From Rhizoctonia solani (lineage: Eukaryota; Basidiomycota; Agaricomycetes; Cantharellales; Ceratobasidiaceae): 64,000 bases of DNA. The notes under the pieces are model-generated. The model ran no database searches. It was not told the DNA's origin and saw only the letters and a list, made by a program, of their open reading frames with translations. The translations under genes and the position numbers were made by a program. Location: NCBI RefSeq assembly GCF_016906535.1, contig NC_057370.1, forward strand, positions 3,162,001 to 3,226,000, given 5' to 3'. Positions 48,532-60,333 of the stretch are shown piece after piece; position 1 is the stretch's first letter, and the number at the start of each line of letters is the position of its first letter.

Positions 48532-50400
48532 CCTGCAGGAGGGACGGTGTAAAGGAGGAGAGGGAGGAAGGGAAGAGTCGGATGATATGGATCCTTGGCG
48601 GGTCGTAGACAAGTACAAGTGGCGAGCCAAGAGTTATGCGTGCTTGCGTCGAGTATCTCCCCAAGGTGCTTTGACTACAGCAGCGCGTCATTGGGCGCTC
48701 GCGCCAGGGAGTACATATATGAGAGTTGAAAGCACGGAGGTGGTGTTGTCTAGTCTAGGCTCCTTCTGGATGTGGTACACTGATGGACCTCTTTAAGCGC
48801 TCTCGTGGTCATGAGACGTGGAACCATCACATGCGAGCGATATATCACGTCGAACGGGCCTCCTCATTTTATTTTCTCGCGGGATCCTAAAAATTTAGGG
48901 GCTTGGGGCGATATGGATGGACGATACAACCTCTTATGGAACGCGTAATATGCACGCGGGCGAAATGAAAAGAGAAACATGTTAGATCGAAGAGAAAGAA
49001 GCAAAGATCGGGTAGGTTGGGCGCAAGTGGTCAAACTCGATGCGAGATGAAGTGGATAGGGGCTGAAGCGGGTGGCGACCGTGTGGGCCTGGAACCGGGT
49101 TGAGCCTGAACGATCACGTGCCCCCCTATGGTGTCCTTATGCTCGATGTGGTCTTGTATGCCCCCCCCTCTCTCGTGCCGTTGTTTTAGGGTTTGTGTTT
49201 CTCTCGCGCTCCTTTTTTCATCTTGTACCGCATTAGTTAGTGTTTTCAGAGCCCTGGTTCCGTCAGATCTTCTGTTTGTCGCGCAATCCCACCCGTTCTG
49301 TGTGTTCCTCTTCTATGCTGATCTCGCTCGCTCCCTGTCTGCTACTTTGTACGTAGCCTCGCTCCAGCAGAGCCTCGGTGTCCAACCTTGGGTTCAGCTC
49401 CGAGTAATAAATTGTATCGAAAAAAAGAACGGTCACGTGCAAAGTGCATGCGGGTTTCTGAATTGAAGATGGATGTGGATGATGTGTTGCACGCAGCCTC
49501 GTCCAGCTATAGGAGCTCGGTTTTGGGCATGTAATGCTCTCAAGCTTGCATGAGGCGTCTCATGCTGTCTAATATAGTGACAGGTGGGCCGCAGCGCGCG
49601 GAGGACTCACATGTGATACTTATGTGAGCCACCTGACGTGACGCCGTCCTAGCACCTTGAATAATGCACCGAGCACGACGCTCGTGTTGTGACTTGGCGT
49701 TTCAGGACCCGCTCGCCATTCTACTTGTCAACATGACTGCTTATATGTAGACACTCATATTCAGATATATATATTAGCATATACCAAGACTAGGCCGAAT
49801 GATAGGTTAAGTATATACATTGCATAAAGTGCAACTTTATCAGATTTAGCCAATCGGACGTTTAAGTTCCGATGGACTGGGATAATTTCTCAAGTGCCGC
49901 CTTGAGTTACACACGCTTTGAGTGCGGGAGGAGATAGATGCCATGTTCAGAACAATTCTGGGGAGGTTTATTATGACATTTCACACGCTGCATTTATCCC
50001 ACCAGCTGAGCACACGCAACTCGTTTGAATAGTTCGGGCGAGCCACCGAGTTTGATAAAGGCGTAATGAGTATTAGCCCGTGTGAACTGCTTACTGGATA
50101 GAGTCCCTTGGAATACAGGGAAAGAATCGATTCAAGCGTTCACAGCTTAGGGTTTGGACAAGGGCAAATTCAAAAGAGGAAAGAGACATCCACCCATATC
50201 CACCCACCTTATCATCCCAAAAAAACAACTCGAGTTCATTCAAGGCAAAAGATGGAACACGGCCTCCCATAACGAGACAACGGGCCGGTTCCAGACTCCC
50301 GCGGCCGCGGCAAAACAAGGAGATAATCCCACCGATCATGATCACGTGAGAAAAGTGTTGCTTGCAGCTCCTGGAGGCCCACACCTCGGACCACAGCTCC
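48532..50400. other. Divergent intergenic region, NACHT-WD40 and NADAR genes
   Basis: 1.9 kb separating two divergent start codons, so it should contain both promoters. It is CT/GT-rich in places, with CACGTG sites at about 49111, 49434 and 50343 and a MITE-type terminal repeat near 49403. No other gene is supported. ORFs at 48359-48796 and 49128-49466 are shadows or biased composition. Confidence 0.5.
49403..49439. repeat. Terminal repeat related to the 33.6-kb MITE
   Basis: AGTAATAAATTGTATC at 49403-49418 is identical to the inner arm of element 2, and TCACGTG follows at the same approximate distance (49433-49439). A matching opposite end was not found, although a CACGTG near 49111 is a weak candidate. 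Probably a solo or truncated copy. Confidence 0.5.
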
Positions 50401-53400
50401 ATGAACACGCGGCAGACGTGAGTTTGTGCTAGGGTCAGCGAGCTGCGTTGGATGGTGTAATTTGTTCTTTTTCTCTTTCGTCTCTGTGTTGCATATGAGC
50501 CAAGTTGGCTTTCGGTTCAGACCGTTTACAAACTCGTCTGTGACTGCGCAGTGGACGGCCAAGGAGATGAAGGACATGCACACTCGGTCACGGTCTGTAT
50601 CCGGGCCAGAGGTGTACGCACGACGGACGGCGGAAGAGGAAGAACGACAGCGGGCGTTGGACTCGGAGACGGATGCGAATACGGAGTATAATGCGGCCAA
50701 GCTCAGCGCTAATATCCGGCCGCGGAGCATGAGCGCTGGAGGGCGGGGAGAGCGCAAGAAGAAGAGCAAGAACAAGGAGGAAAAGGCCAAGAAGCGGGCA
50801 GCCGCAGACGAGGCACGCAGACAGCGCAGACGAGAGGCCGGCCTTGACTCGGACACCACACAAGGCGATGACTCGGACGACGAAGAGTTTGTCACTGGCC
50901 ACACACGCCCCATGCATGGCATGTTCACTGGACAGACAGCATCTACGTCCAAACGAGGTCCGTCATGTCTCCATCCATCCACTTGCTTCGCTGATCTCCT
51001 CACTCGCCTCGTGTCGTCATTGCTATTCCCAATCACCTGCCAACGCGCTTAATCGCTTTCTCTGTCTACCACCACACTACACTCGTATAATACTGTATTT
51101 TCTGTTGTAATTCTCATCATTCGCAGCCCACAAGCATTCCGCCAGCACCAACATGCCCCCCACTCATCCGTATGGATACCCATCCCACCAACACCCCTAC
51201 GGTCAACAGAGCCCCTATTCCGCCCATCCCTACGGTCCATCCTCCTACTTTAGCCCCTCGGCACCACAATACCCCAGCCTGTTCGCTGCCACCAGTCCTA
51301 GCAATGGTATGTCCCCCGTATCGTGCTCACCCTACTTGTTGTTAAGTTATTACCAGCAGGCAGAGCAGAAGCGTTCGAAATGGCCCGGCGCAAGCTCGAG
51401 TCGAATCCACTACCAGGTCTACCCCAATCACTCCCCCGCAAACACTCTGCCACTCAATCCAAGTCCCACCCACAACCGAGCCATTCCTTGCCGGGCGGGT
51501 ACGCTCCCCCCGCGCGCGAAAAGTCCAAATCGAAACATTCGGGACACGCCAAGAGCGCAAGTACGGGCACACTACCTACTCAAGTAAGTCTTTTATTTTT
51601 TGTGTACTCCTCCCTTGGCCGCTGTCATTTCGTCCCAAGGTGGGCGCCAAGTTTCAAATTCGGGTCTCTCCGATCGTGTTTGGGTGTTTGAATCATCGTG
51701 GTGTCGAGTTTCGGGTTTATTTTTTTTTCTTCCTTTTTCAATTTTATTTTATTTATTGGGCGCTTAATCATGGTTGACTTTCTCAGTCTCAAGCTCCGTC
51801 GTATCCACCCGCTCAAGCCTATGCACCGCCCGTTCCTTCCAAATCGTCCCGCGGCAGAGATAAAGACCGGGACCGGGATAGAAATCGGGGTCGCGAGCGA
51901 GATAGAGATAGGGATCGGGATCGGGACCGGGACCGAGAGCGAGACAGGGAACGAGACCTGGATCGAAGTCGAAACCGACCAGGATGGGATACGGCCGACG
52001 GCGTCCTCAACGGCGACCTCCCCAACGTCCCGGTCCTCAACTCGCACGGCATCCCAATTGCAAACGCCCCAGGCCACGCTCATTCCCATAGTGTCCCCAT
52101 CTTGAAGCACCGCGGAGGAGCAGGAGGAGAAGAACTCACATCCATCAACGGTATACCCATCGTCAATGCCCAACCCGAGCCTCAACCCCAACCTCAACAT
52201 CCATTGGAAAGAACGCCCTCGAGGGGGAATAAATGGGGTACCAAGATTGCTGGACTGTTTGGTCGTGCGAGGAGAGGCAGCAATGCCAGTCATGCGGTAC
52301 CTTTTGACCCTCGCCCATCTACCTCGGGGGCAGGAGAGAGCCGGTATCCCACTGGACCCGGGGACACGAGGTACCCGCCCGTCGTCGACACCTCGGGTCG
52401 GTTCTACGAGGGAGTCGGGGCCGGAGCTGGAACCGGGACTGGAACTGGAACTGGGGGTCGATTCCGCGAAACAGGAACGGGACGTTATCCCGTTGCGGAA
52501 CCGTCTTCGGCCCCGCCCACGAAATCCGCATTCAAGTTTGGGTTCGATCGACTGAGACGACCGTCGCATTCGAGTGCCCGTCCGGACCTGGGCGGCAGCG
52601 GCGGCGAGCCCTTTCCGTCGTTGTCGAGGCCCCCGACGCATGATACCGGTTTTGGCAGGCCCTCGCACGATATCCCAGGCCTCGGACGCCCCTCGCACGA
52701 TAGCACCGGTCTCAAGAGGCCCTCGCACGAAACGTTTGGCCGAGCGTCGCACGAGCAGCTTGGACGCCCCACGCCGCACGGGAGCTCGGATATGCTCTCC
52801 CACCCGCCTGATACGCCTGGCCGATTCCCGCCGCCCACGCCTGGCCAATTCCCGCTCCCCCCGAGCCACATCCCCGGATCATCCTCGTCGCACATGCCCA
52901 TTCCCGCCATGTCCTCGTCCCACCTCCCCATTCCCTCAATGCCACCATCCCACATCCCCACCATCCCACCATCCCATGGCGTGCCCCCGCCGGGCCAAGT
53001 ACCCGTCGGGATCCGGGTCGACAAGCACAACCGTATCATCGACGACCCGCCGGAAAAGGATAAAGGCAAGGGCCGCGTCATGGGTTTCCGGCTCGGCAAG
53101 GGCAACGAAGAGGTCCAGGGCCCCGTCCGTGTCGACGTGCGCGAAAAGTTCGAGTGGGATTCGGAGAGGGGGCGGCCGGTGGTTATGGGTGCGCAGCTGG
53201 GGGTGGATGAGTTTGGGAGGCGGCCGTCGTTTGATGGGAGGAGACCTTCGTTTGATGGGAGGCCGACGCTCGATGGACAGCACGGTCGAAAACCCTCGCT
53301 CGATGGGCCGGACGCGTATGGTCCTGCGCCGAGACGACGTTCGGGATCTGGAGCGTCCCATCCGCCGCCGCCCTTGTTGGGGACGGTGGGGGCGGACAAG

Positions 53401-56275
53401 TTTGGGACTATGCGTGCGGATGCGTATGGTGCTGGCCGGGAACCAAGTGGGATGGGCGCAATGGGCGGGATGGGAGGACCACACTATCGCAATGGTGATC
53501 CGTTTGCAGTTGGGAAAGACCCGTTTGGACTTCATCCTGATGCGCACCGGGGCGAGGCTGGAATACCGGGTTTCAAGCCTGCTGTCCCCGATTTCAAGTC
53601 TCCTGGTATGCACGATTTCAAGTCTCCTGGTATGCACGATTTCAAGTCTCCTGGTATGCATGATTTCAAGTCGCCTGGAATGTCTGATTTCAAGTCTCCC
53701 GGTATGTCGATGCGTTCCCCCGCAAAACAGCCCTCGTGGGACGACCGGGACAATATGATCCCCCCCACGCCCGATGACGCCCCTATGAAAATGCCCTCAC
53801 CTCATCCGACTGGCGGACCCCCTCCACAACCAACACCGTTCCTGGATCCCCGCTCCCCTCATGCGACCAGTCTTTTATCCCCGCAGCCACCACCATCCCA
53901 GAACATGTTCAGTCCCGTCATTCCGGGTGTAGGACCCGGAAGCGTCCTCTCCGACGGGCCGGGCCAACCTCAACCGATGCGATACGAAGCGGCCGGGGCG
54001 ACACCGTTTATGCGCGAACGGGACGTGGTAGCACCTACACCCCGCGCACCGAGCATCGCGACTACCGTTCCTCGCACCTTGCCTCGCCCTCGCACTGCCG
54101 AGTCGACTGTTCTTGGGCCCGATTCGCCGGGGACGGACAATGACGATGTTAGTTTGGACGTGGCCGAGGCGGACATGGCGCTCGCTGCGCGTCACCGCGA
54201 AGCGTTTGAATGGGCCGAGCAGGACGCTAAAGGAAAAGTCAAGGAAGGAGATCCTAATGCGCGCTACATATTCAACGGATTCCCGATGTGGGTCAACTGG
54301 GACTTGTTTACCCGACTCGAGAACGCCGAGCGTAGAAATGGAGGGAGGAGCCCGTTGCCCCGGGTGACGAGCACGACTGCACCAGACGACGTATCGAATA
54401 TCGTTTCCGAGTGGCGCGTGACGCGCGACAAGTGGGTCGATCGGTTCTGGGATCCACAATGGGCGCAGTTTATGCACGAGCACGGCGGGCCGATTCAGCG
54501 CGAGTTGGCTACCGAACGACAGACCCCTGTAGGCCAAGCGCTCGAAGCCGCTCGAGTCTACCAGCGCGAAAACTCGGAGCTCCCGCTGGCCAAACGCGAG
54601 TTTTCAAGAGGGTATTTGTGGGACCAGGGATATATGCATCCAGATTGGAAATGGATCAAACCCAGGCCATGGCAATGGACGGTCGAGCACGAGAACGATG
54701 AACGGCGCGCAACGGGTCGTGCACCCCTACCACGGTATCACCCAGCAATGAGCGCAGACGACTGGCGAGATGTACGAGACGTGTGGCATACGACCGCGAG
54801 CAAATGGGCCGAGAAACGGAAAGATACCGCCTGGCTCGAACGGGATCGGCAAGAGGGCATCACGCCCGAGCAGCGCGTTCAACTTGAACAGCAGTTTTCC
54901 AAGTCGAGGCAGCAGCACAAAGTCATCCGCAAAGCATCCGGTCAGCGAGCGCGTGAAGCCCTGACTGCCGAGGAGCGAGACAAGATGAGGCATGATTCGG
55001 CTATGGAGGTATTGGCACGCCGACAAGAAGCATATAAACACGCTCAAGTGATAAATACACCGCAGATCTCCGAGGACAAGCGTCGAGCTGCCCAATTGAT
55101 GCTTGATGAACTTATGCGCACCCCTGCGCCGGCGCATACTCGTCCGCCTAGTAGCATCGGGCATGCAAGCATTCCTCCTGGCGTTGTGCCGATTGCCGGC
55201 TCGAGTATTGGACACCCAGGGCAGCCTATGGATACTTATGGATTACAAACCGACTCGGATGTGTACGAGTCGTCCAGCAGCGATGACCGCCCTGGTGCGT
55301 ATTCCCGTCCCGCGAATGGCTTCCCGCCCACGGTTGCGCAAGATCAACTACCCAATTGGATGCACCAACAAAAGGAGTGGGATGCACCTACCTCGAGCAT
55401 GGGCTCGATACCTGGTCGAAATCCCTCGGTACCTTCCATCGGCAAGAAGAGGACTGGTCTTCTCAAAGGTATCCTTAAGCGCACGCTCTCCAAGCAACGC
55501 AATAATAATAATAACGGCTCTCGACCCGCTCGCGCCGATTCACAAAAACGCACAGGCGGGCTTGCGGGCATGTTTGGACACGGCTCCTCTCGAAACGAGA
55601 TTTCACCCATGGACACCGCATGGGCGGGTGCGGTCCGCTCTACGCAGCCCATTGCGGCTCAACCCATCCGCTTCGATCGTTCCCATCCCTTTAGTATGAC
55701 TTCGCCTCATGCCATCGAATACGAAGGGAAGATTTATCCCTCGGCGATTCATCTTTGGCATGCTCTTCGATTCCTCCGTTGTCCTGCCAGACGAGGTCGT
55801 GGTCGTAACACCGAAGAAATTTGGCATCCCGAGCTTGCCGAGGCGATCCGACGAACGGCCGAGCCCGAACTACGTGCGGACCAATGGGCCAACGCTGGTG
55901 GAATCGGAAAGGACGGAACCATCATGCGCTCGCTTCAGCGTCCCGACTGGGAAGAGGTACAAATGGAAAAGATCGATGAGGTTTTGGCGCTAAAGTTCAC
56001 CCAGCATACTTGTGAGTGCCCATCCGCATACGTCATCGTTCCGAAGCTGATCGAAGTGCATTCCAGCCCTTGGAAAAATGCTCATGTCTACAGAACCTGC
56101 CGAGTTGCTCTACATGTGGAGTTCTCCCTGGGGTGCGGGCATGATCTCAAAGGACCCAACCATCTTGGCAAAGCAGTTATGCGGTGCAGAGAACGTCTCT
56201 TGGCCGCCCACCAACACCGCTCATGACCTATTTCTCCTATCTCTTCAGAATAATTCTCTCACGACTCAAATCTAA
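50401..56275 (+). CDS. Large disordered protein with C-terminal NADAR domain
   Basis: Exons: 50401-50417, 50521-50957, 51127-51306, 51360-51583, 51787-56011 and from 56067; about 1,750 aa. N-terminus: a charged, Lys/Arg/Glu-rich helix. A Pro/Tyr/His-rich stretch follows, then an Arg-Asp repeat tract (about 51865-51966) like those of SR/RD-type RNA-binding factors. A very long Pro/Ser/Gly-rich part carries repeats (RPSHD, RRPSFDG and five copies of an 8-residue unit). A folded, Trp-rich helical module lies at about 54180-55110 (FNGFPMWVNWDLF, WRVTRDKWVDRFW, WDQGYMHPDWKW). At the end is a NADAR domain (HPFSMTSPHAIEYEGKIYP, ALRFL, KFTQH, and GPNHLGKAVMRCRERL). Known NADAR enzymes hydrolyse N-glycosidic bonds or remove ADP-ribose from guanine. 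As written, the frame slips near 56138: the shifted frame stops at 56275, while the conserved end lies in the other frame, stopping at 56226. Function here unknown. Confidence 0.85.
51865..51966 (+). repeat. Arg-Asp dipeptide repeat tract
   Basis: Purine-rich, imperfect GA/CG hexanucleotide repeat coding for alternating Arg and Asp/Glu residues within the NADAR protein. Such tracts occur in splicing and mRNA-binding factors and favour condensate formation. Its antisense gives Arg-Ser shadow ORFs. Confidence 0.8.
53590..53709 (+). repeat. Five tandem 24-bp units, in-frame
   Basis: Units start at 53590, 53614, 53638, 53662 and 53686, each coding DFKSPGM plus one residue (H, H, H, S, S). The first three differ by at most one base; the last two have several changes. 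Each unit has a Ser-Pro site. Likely to vary in copy number among strains. Confidence 0.95.
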
Positions 56276-56904
56276 GACTGGTTTACTTCTCACTTATCCA
56301 TGGTTGATTTCTCTGGTAAATATGCAATTGGTGTCTCGTGCTCGCAATCTTGTTTCTATTCCACATGTTTGTTGCTGTATATGCTGTACTAGAATCGCTG
56401 AATCGGTTTGATTCGTTTGGACAAAAATACCAAATGTACAACTTTTGAATTCTCATTTTATATCGTAGCTAATAATGCAAGTGTTTCGGAACAACTGTAA
56501 ACTTGGGAACGGTCTCCATCTGGGCAAGATTAGTGTTAGTGACAGATCGATCCGCAATAGCTAAATACCTGACTCGGGCTTGATCATTTGACCCATCGAT
56601 ACTTGGGTATCGATGATGCAATTGTGTTGCCTGTTGTCGAAAGCACTGAAGTAGAAGCCTCTAATGACCGTTTTCTGCAAAACCTCGGGGTTAGTTGTAT
56701 CTAATTCGGTAAAAACTGATATCCATTTCAGATTCGTCAGCGGAATTTCTAATACAAAGAATCGCACGTATACAGGCGACGGCACATGCAACGGCCGGCT
56801 GTCGCCCCGGATAGTGAGACACGTACACGCTTCTTCGTTGCGGCTGGCTATATAACTGCCTTTAGGTCACTTGCTAGATACATTCGAATCGACTCCCATT
56901 CAAC
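56276..56904. other. Spacer between NADAR and lactonase genes
   Basis: The 3' flank of the NADAR gene and the promoter of the lactonase-like gene. T-rich then mixed; no gene seen. Confidence 0.5.
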
Positions 56905-58170
56905 ATGGCTTACAAGCTCCTTGTCGGCGGCTACACTGCAACTATCGCAACCTTGCTTTTCAATCCTTCGAGCTCCGAGCTCTCAACCATTGCTACGTCT
57001 CCTGCAGGCTACAGCCCGAGTTGGATTGTTCAACATCCAGCCAACAAGAGTGTCGTGTTCGCTACACAAGAGCTGTTACCCACAGGCTCAATCTTGTCGT
57101 TCGTTGTCCAACAATCTGGCCAACTTACGCAGGTATGGTGACAGGGTATACGCAATGAAAGTAAAACTAACCTACACTTTAGATCGGCTCAGCCAATACA
57201 GGAGGTAGTGGTCCGGCCCATATGACCATCAGTTCTAACGGGAATGAGGCTGTTGCAATGAATGTACGTCCTATTCGACGCAGGGGTTTTTTCTTTAATT
57301 CTGAACATACTTCGGGCAGTACGGAGCCGGAAGTGGCACCAACATCCCCTTGGCAGCCGACAAAATACACTTTGGAAATCCATATCAAGCCGTAGCGTTC
57401 AATGGTACTGGGCCCAACCAAAGTCGTCAGGAAAAGTCACACCCGCACCAAGTCATCGAATATGGGAATGTATCTTGTTCCTGATTTGGTATGTTGAGTC
57501 ACTTATATGCGTGAGCCAAATGTCAAACTGATCTAATCCAAGGGAGCGGACAAAATTTGGAGGCTCACAAAGACTAGTTCCGGCGCACTTCAAAATAGCG
57601 GTTATATTCAACAACCCTCTGGGAGCGGACCACGTCACGTGGTAACCAAAGGTAGTTATATGCACTATTAAATTATTCATATATCTTATTACTTGTCACT
57701 CAGGAACAACCCTGTACACACTTCACGAACTATCAAGCACATTGACTCAGCAAACCATCCCAGCACTCGGGACATCAACGCAAGCACCTATCACATCCTC
57801 GGTCTCCATTATTCCGCCCGGCTCCTCAAACCCAAGCGCGTTCACTGCGGCTGAGTTACTTCTTTCACCGATATCCAGTGCTTTCCCGAAACAATACCTC
57901 TACGCCACCAACAGAGGGGATTCTTCAAGCGATGCGGTTACGATCGTTGACATTGAAGGGAACACACTAAAGATCGTGGGCTATGTGCCCACTGGCCTCA
58001 AGCAGCTACGAGGAGCGTCGCTCAGCCCCGGTGATGGCAAATATCTCGCCCTTTCGGGCCAGGGAACTGGAGATGTGGCCATTTTCGAACGTATTAACGG
58101 AGGTACTGGTTTGAAGCAAATTGCTAAAGTAACGGGCTTTGAACAGCCAACGGCAGTGATTTGGCTCTAG
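56905..58170 (+). CDS. Lactonase-family seven-bladed beta-propeller protein
   Basis: Member of the lactonase/6-phosphogluconolactonase-like propeller family, which also includes fungal carboxy-cis,cis-muconate cyclase. Probable substrate a sugar or aromatic-derived lactone; unproven. Exons: 56905-57132, 57183-57263, 57320 to about 57489, 57543-57651 and 57704-58170. Motifs: start MAYKLLVGGYTA (a typical family start), SWIVQHPANKSVVFA, GGSGPAHMTIS, HPHQV, LVPDLGADKIWRL, SGSGPRHVV, LYATNRGDSSSDAV and RGASLSPGDGKYL, ending QPTAVIWL. Blade-like repeats are visible throughout, and length (about 350 aa) is normal. Between HPHQV and LVPDLGADK the frame changes near 57455-57468 without room for an intron, so an indel is suspected. 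The gene is convergent with the antiporter, only 38 bp apart, so their 3' UTRs must overlap. Confidence 0.88.
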
Positions 58171-58208
58171 AACTTATGTAAACGTAACATCATGTATGCA
58201 CATTGACG

Positions 58209-60333
58209 CTAAACCTGTTCCTCTTGATCCCCTTGAATTTTTGAACCAGTCCCACAGATTATGTTTGATCTTGATAAACGCTCACTTTGACCCAGTTCAT
58301 CGGACAATAAACCTTGACGCTCATCCGGCAGAGCACGAGATCGGCGAAATGGGCTAACAGAACTCAGTGAGCGCCTTGCGTGAGCGGCATTGATCTTTGC
58401 TTTGAAGTACACCTCGTGGAACCATGTGCCAAGCGAGAAGAAAGGGATGGAAATACCATCTGTCGTCGTCAATTATCTCAGTATGACTCACGAAGTGTTT
58501 TATCCTAGCACTCACGAATGAAGATGGATCCCAAAACAATGAACGAGACAATTGGCTGAATAGATGCGGATACGCGATCGATTTGATTGTCCGTCCTGCC
58601 TTGTGAAGGTGGAAGTTCGGTGAGCGCTAGCATCGAAATGAAAACGGCGCCCACCCCTGTTCAATGGATCAGTAACTCTGGTCTATGCATCCGCACAAGT
58701 GCAAAACTCACCCATCGGCCCAAAATGACCACTGAACAATGCTTCGCCAAGCGTATTTATATCAGGCTCCAACCATCCTGTCCACCACAACGCTACGAGA
58801 GCCGGGATACGCTGACGATCAATATGGTCACAAATAGGAGCAACATCCTGTTTGATGTGATTCCCAGATGAGGGTCTACTTCAAGATCAAGCGCATGGAA
58901 TGGTAGCCATGCACCAATGTAAACGAAGCAAGCACAATTGAAAAACACTTCGAGGGTACTTGAGAATTCGGATTCGTGAGACTTTTCGTTAAAGTGACCG
59001 TCCCATGAGACGGCAGAACCTGTTCAATATTTAGCATCTGGCTAAAGGTGGAGAGTGGAACCCTACCTGCAGCAAATGCCGCGAGCAGATCATCACCCCC
59101 AAGTATGGCAGTCGTTCCAAGGCTTAATATAGTAAGGGAGAGATATTGTCCAATATAACTTGATCGGTCGATAAAACCTCTGGCTTCGGCCCGTTGAAGT
59201 AACACACGGAATACCCAGCCCAAAAATGCACCCAGAGCCACGCCCAACAAGACTTGATCTAACTCACAAAGGCTAAGTACCGATAGATGACAACCGTTGA
59301 TCCACTCACAGACAACGCACTCCCAAACGAACTTGGCAATCTCAATGGGTTCTGTGCCGATCGTGAGCATCTTTATAGATACGTATAGGAAGGGATACGC
59401 GAGCCCGTCGTTCGCTGCAGATTCGGCAGCAATTAATAGGCGCAAATGTTCTGGAACGTTTTGTTCTGCCCATTTTCCGGATACTATTGCATTCGCCAGG
59501 ACCTAGTTTTGAGTTCTTAGCCTGTGGGATGGCAGACCTGGTCAGATTACTTACTGGATCAGTCGGGGTGAGACACGAAGAGATTACCAACGCAGACGCA
59601 AATGAAAGAGCGGGGAAAATCCAAGAAATTAGCCCTACGAATGTTGTAAGCAATCACAAGCAGAGAGGTGTACTTGTGCCCCACCCGCTGAAATAAACCA
59701 TCCCCATGCTGTTTTCGTGTTAGGTGCGATGCCCAATTTAGGTCCGGTAGCTGACTTACCCATTACGGGAACAATCAAAGCGGTCAAACTCTTGGCATGA
59801 TCCCTCAGATATGATTTGGGCAACTCAACACCTTTCAACTATTTCAATCAGCAATACAACTAATACTAACCAAACTCGTACCAATGGCGAACAAGCCGAA
59901 TCCCAGGGCCAATCGGGTCAACTCGAACGTAAGATAATTTCCCGACGCATTCGAATCGTCCCCCCCGGAGGTAGTCCAACCACGAGGATCGAAAACCCCG
60001 ATTCCATAAGGCCCAATTAGGAGACCAAATAAAAGAGCGAAAGGCGCTTCGCTCATAAGAATCTACTCAATTGCTATGAAAAACTCGACGCCTTTAACAA
60101 TCGAGAAATTCCACCTTATTTCTCAGAAATAACGACACTAGGCTGAACTGCATACGCTCGTAATTAACAACGATTCCTGAAACCCTTTAAAAACGCACTT
60201 ACACAAACCACGAAACCGCCCAGGGCAGAATAAGCTAGGTTAATCGTCGTAAACTAATATAGCCGATAATCAAGTTTGTTAGATAATTCTAAAGCAAAGG
60301 CACCCTCCAAAATATATTCACATCTACCCCCAT
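58209..60333 (-). CDS. Na+/H+ antiporter, Nha1/CPA1 type
   Basis: Plasma-membrane cation/proton exchanger for salt and pH tolerance. N-terminal exons: 60328-60333 (tentative ATG), 60203-60253 (YSALGGFVV), 60115-60147, 59882-60062 (SEAPFALLFGLLIGPYGIG), 59760-59831 (GVELPKSYLRDHAKSL), 59685-59708 (AWGWFISAG) and 59555-59634 (SSCLTPTDP), then an exon from 59502. The ion-binding motifs are present: TPTDP and ESAANDGLAYPF, with the paired Asn-Asp used by electroneutral fungal antiporters. Later parts give GGDDLLAAFAAG, EALFSGHFGPMGVGA and IPFFSLG, and a charged C-terminal tail stopping at 58209. The tail is short compared with the long cytosolic tail of yeast Nha1. Near 58808-58818 the frame slips by one base (LLLFVTILIV to RIPALVALWW). 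A 68-nt intron could bridge it but would delete a TM helix, so an indel is more likely. Confidence 0.9.

Noticed and set aside
51625..52869. 414-codon minus ORF rich in Arg, Ser and Gly
   Set aside because: Shadow of the RD-repeat and Pro-rich coding strand of the NADAR gene; composition is dictated by the sense strand.
53590..53709. Regular 24-bp direct repeats resembling a small CRISPR-like array
   Set aside because: No spacers between units, in-frame coding and a eukaryotic context.
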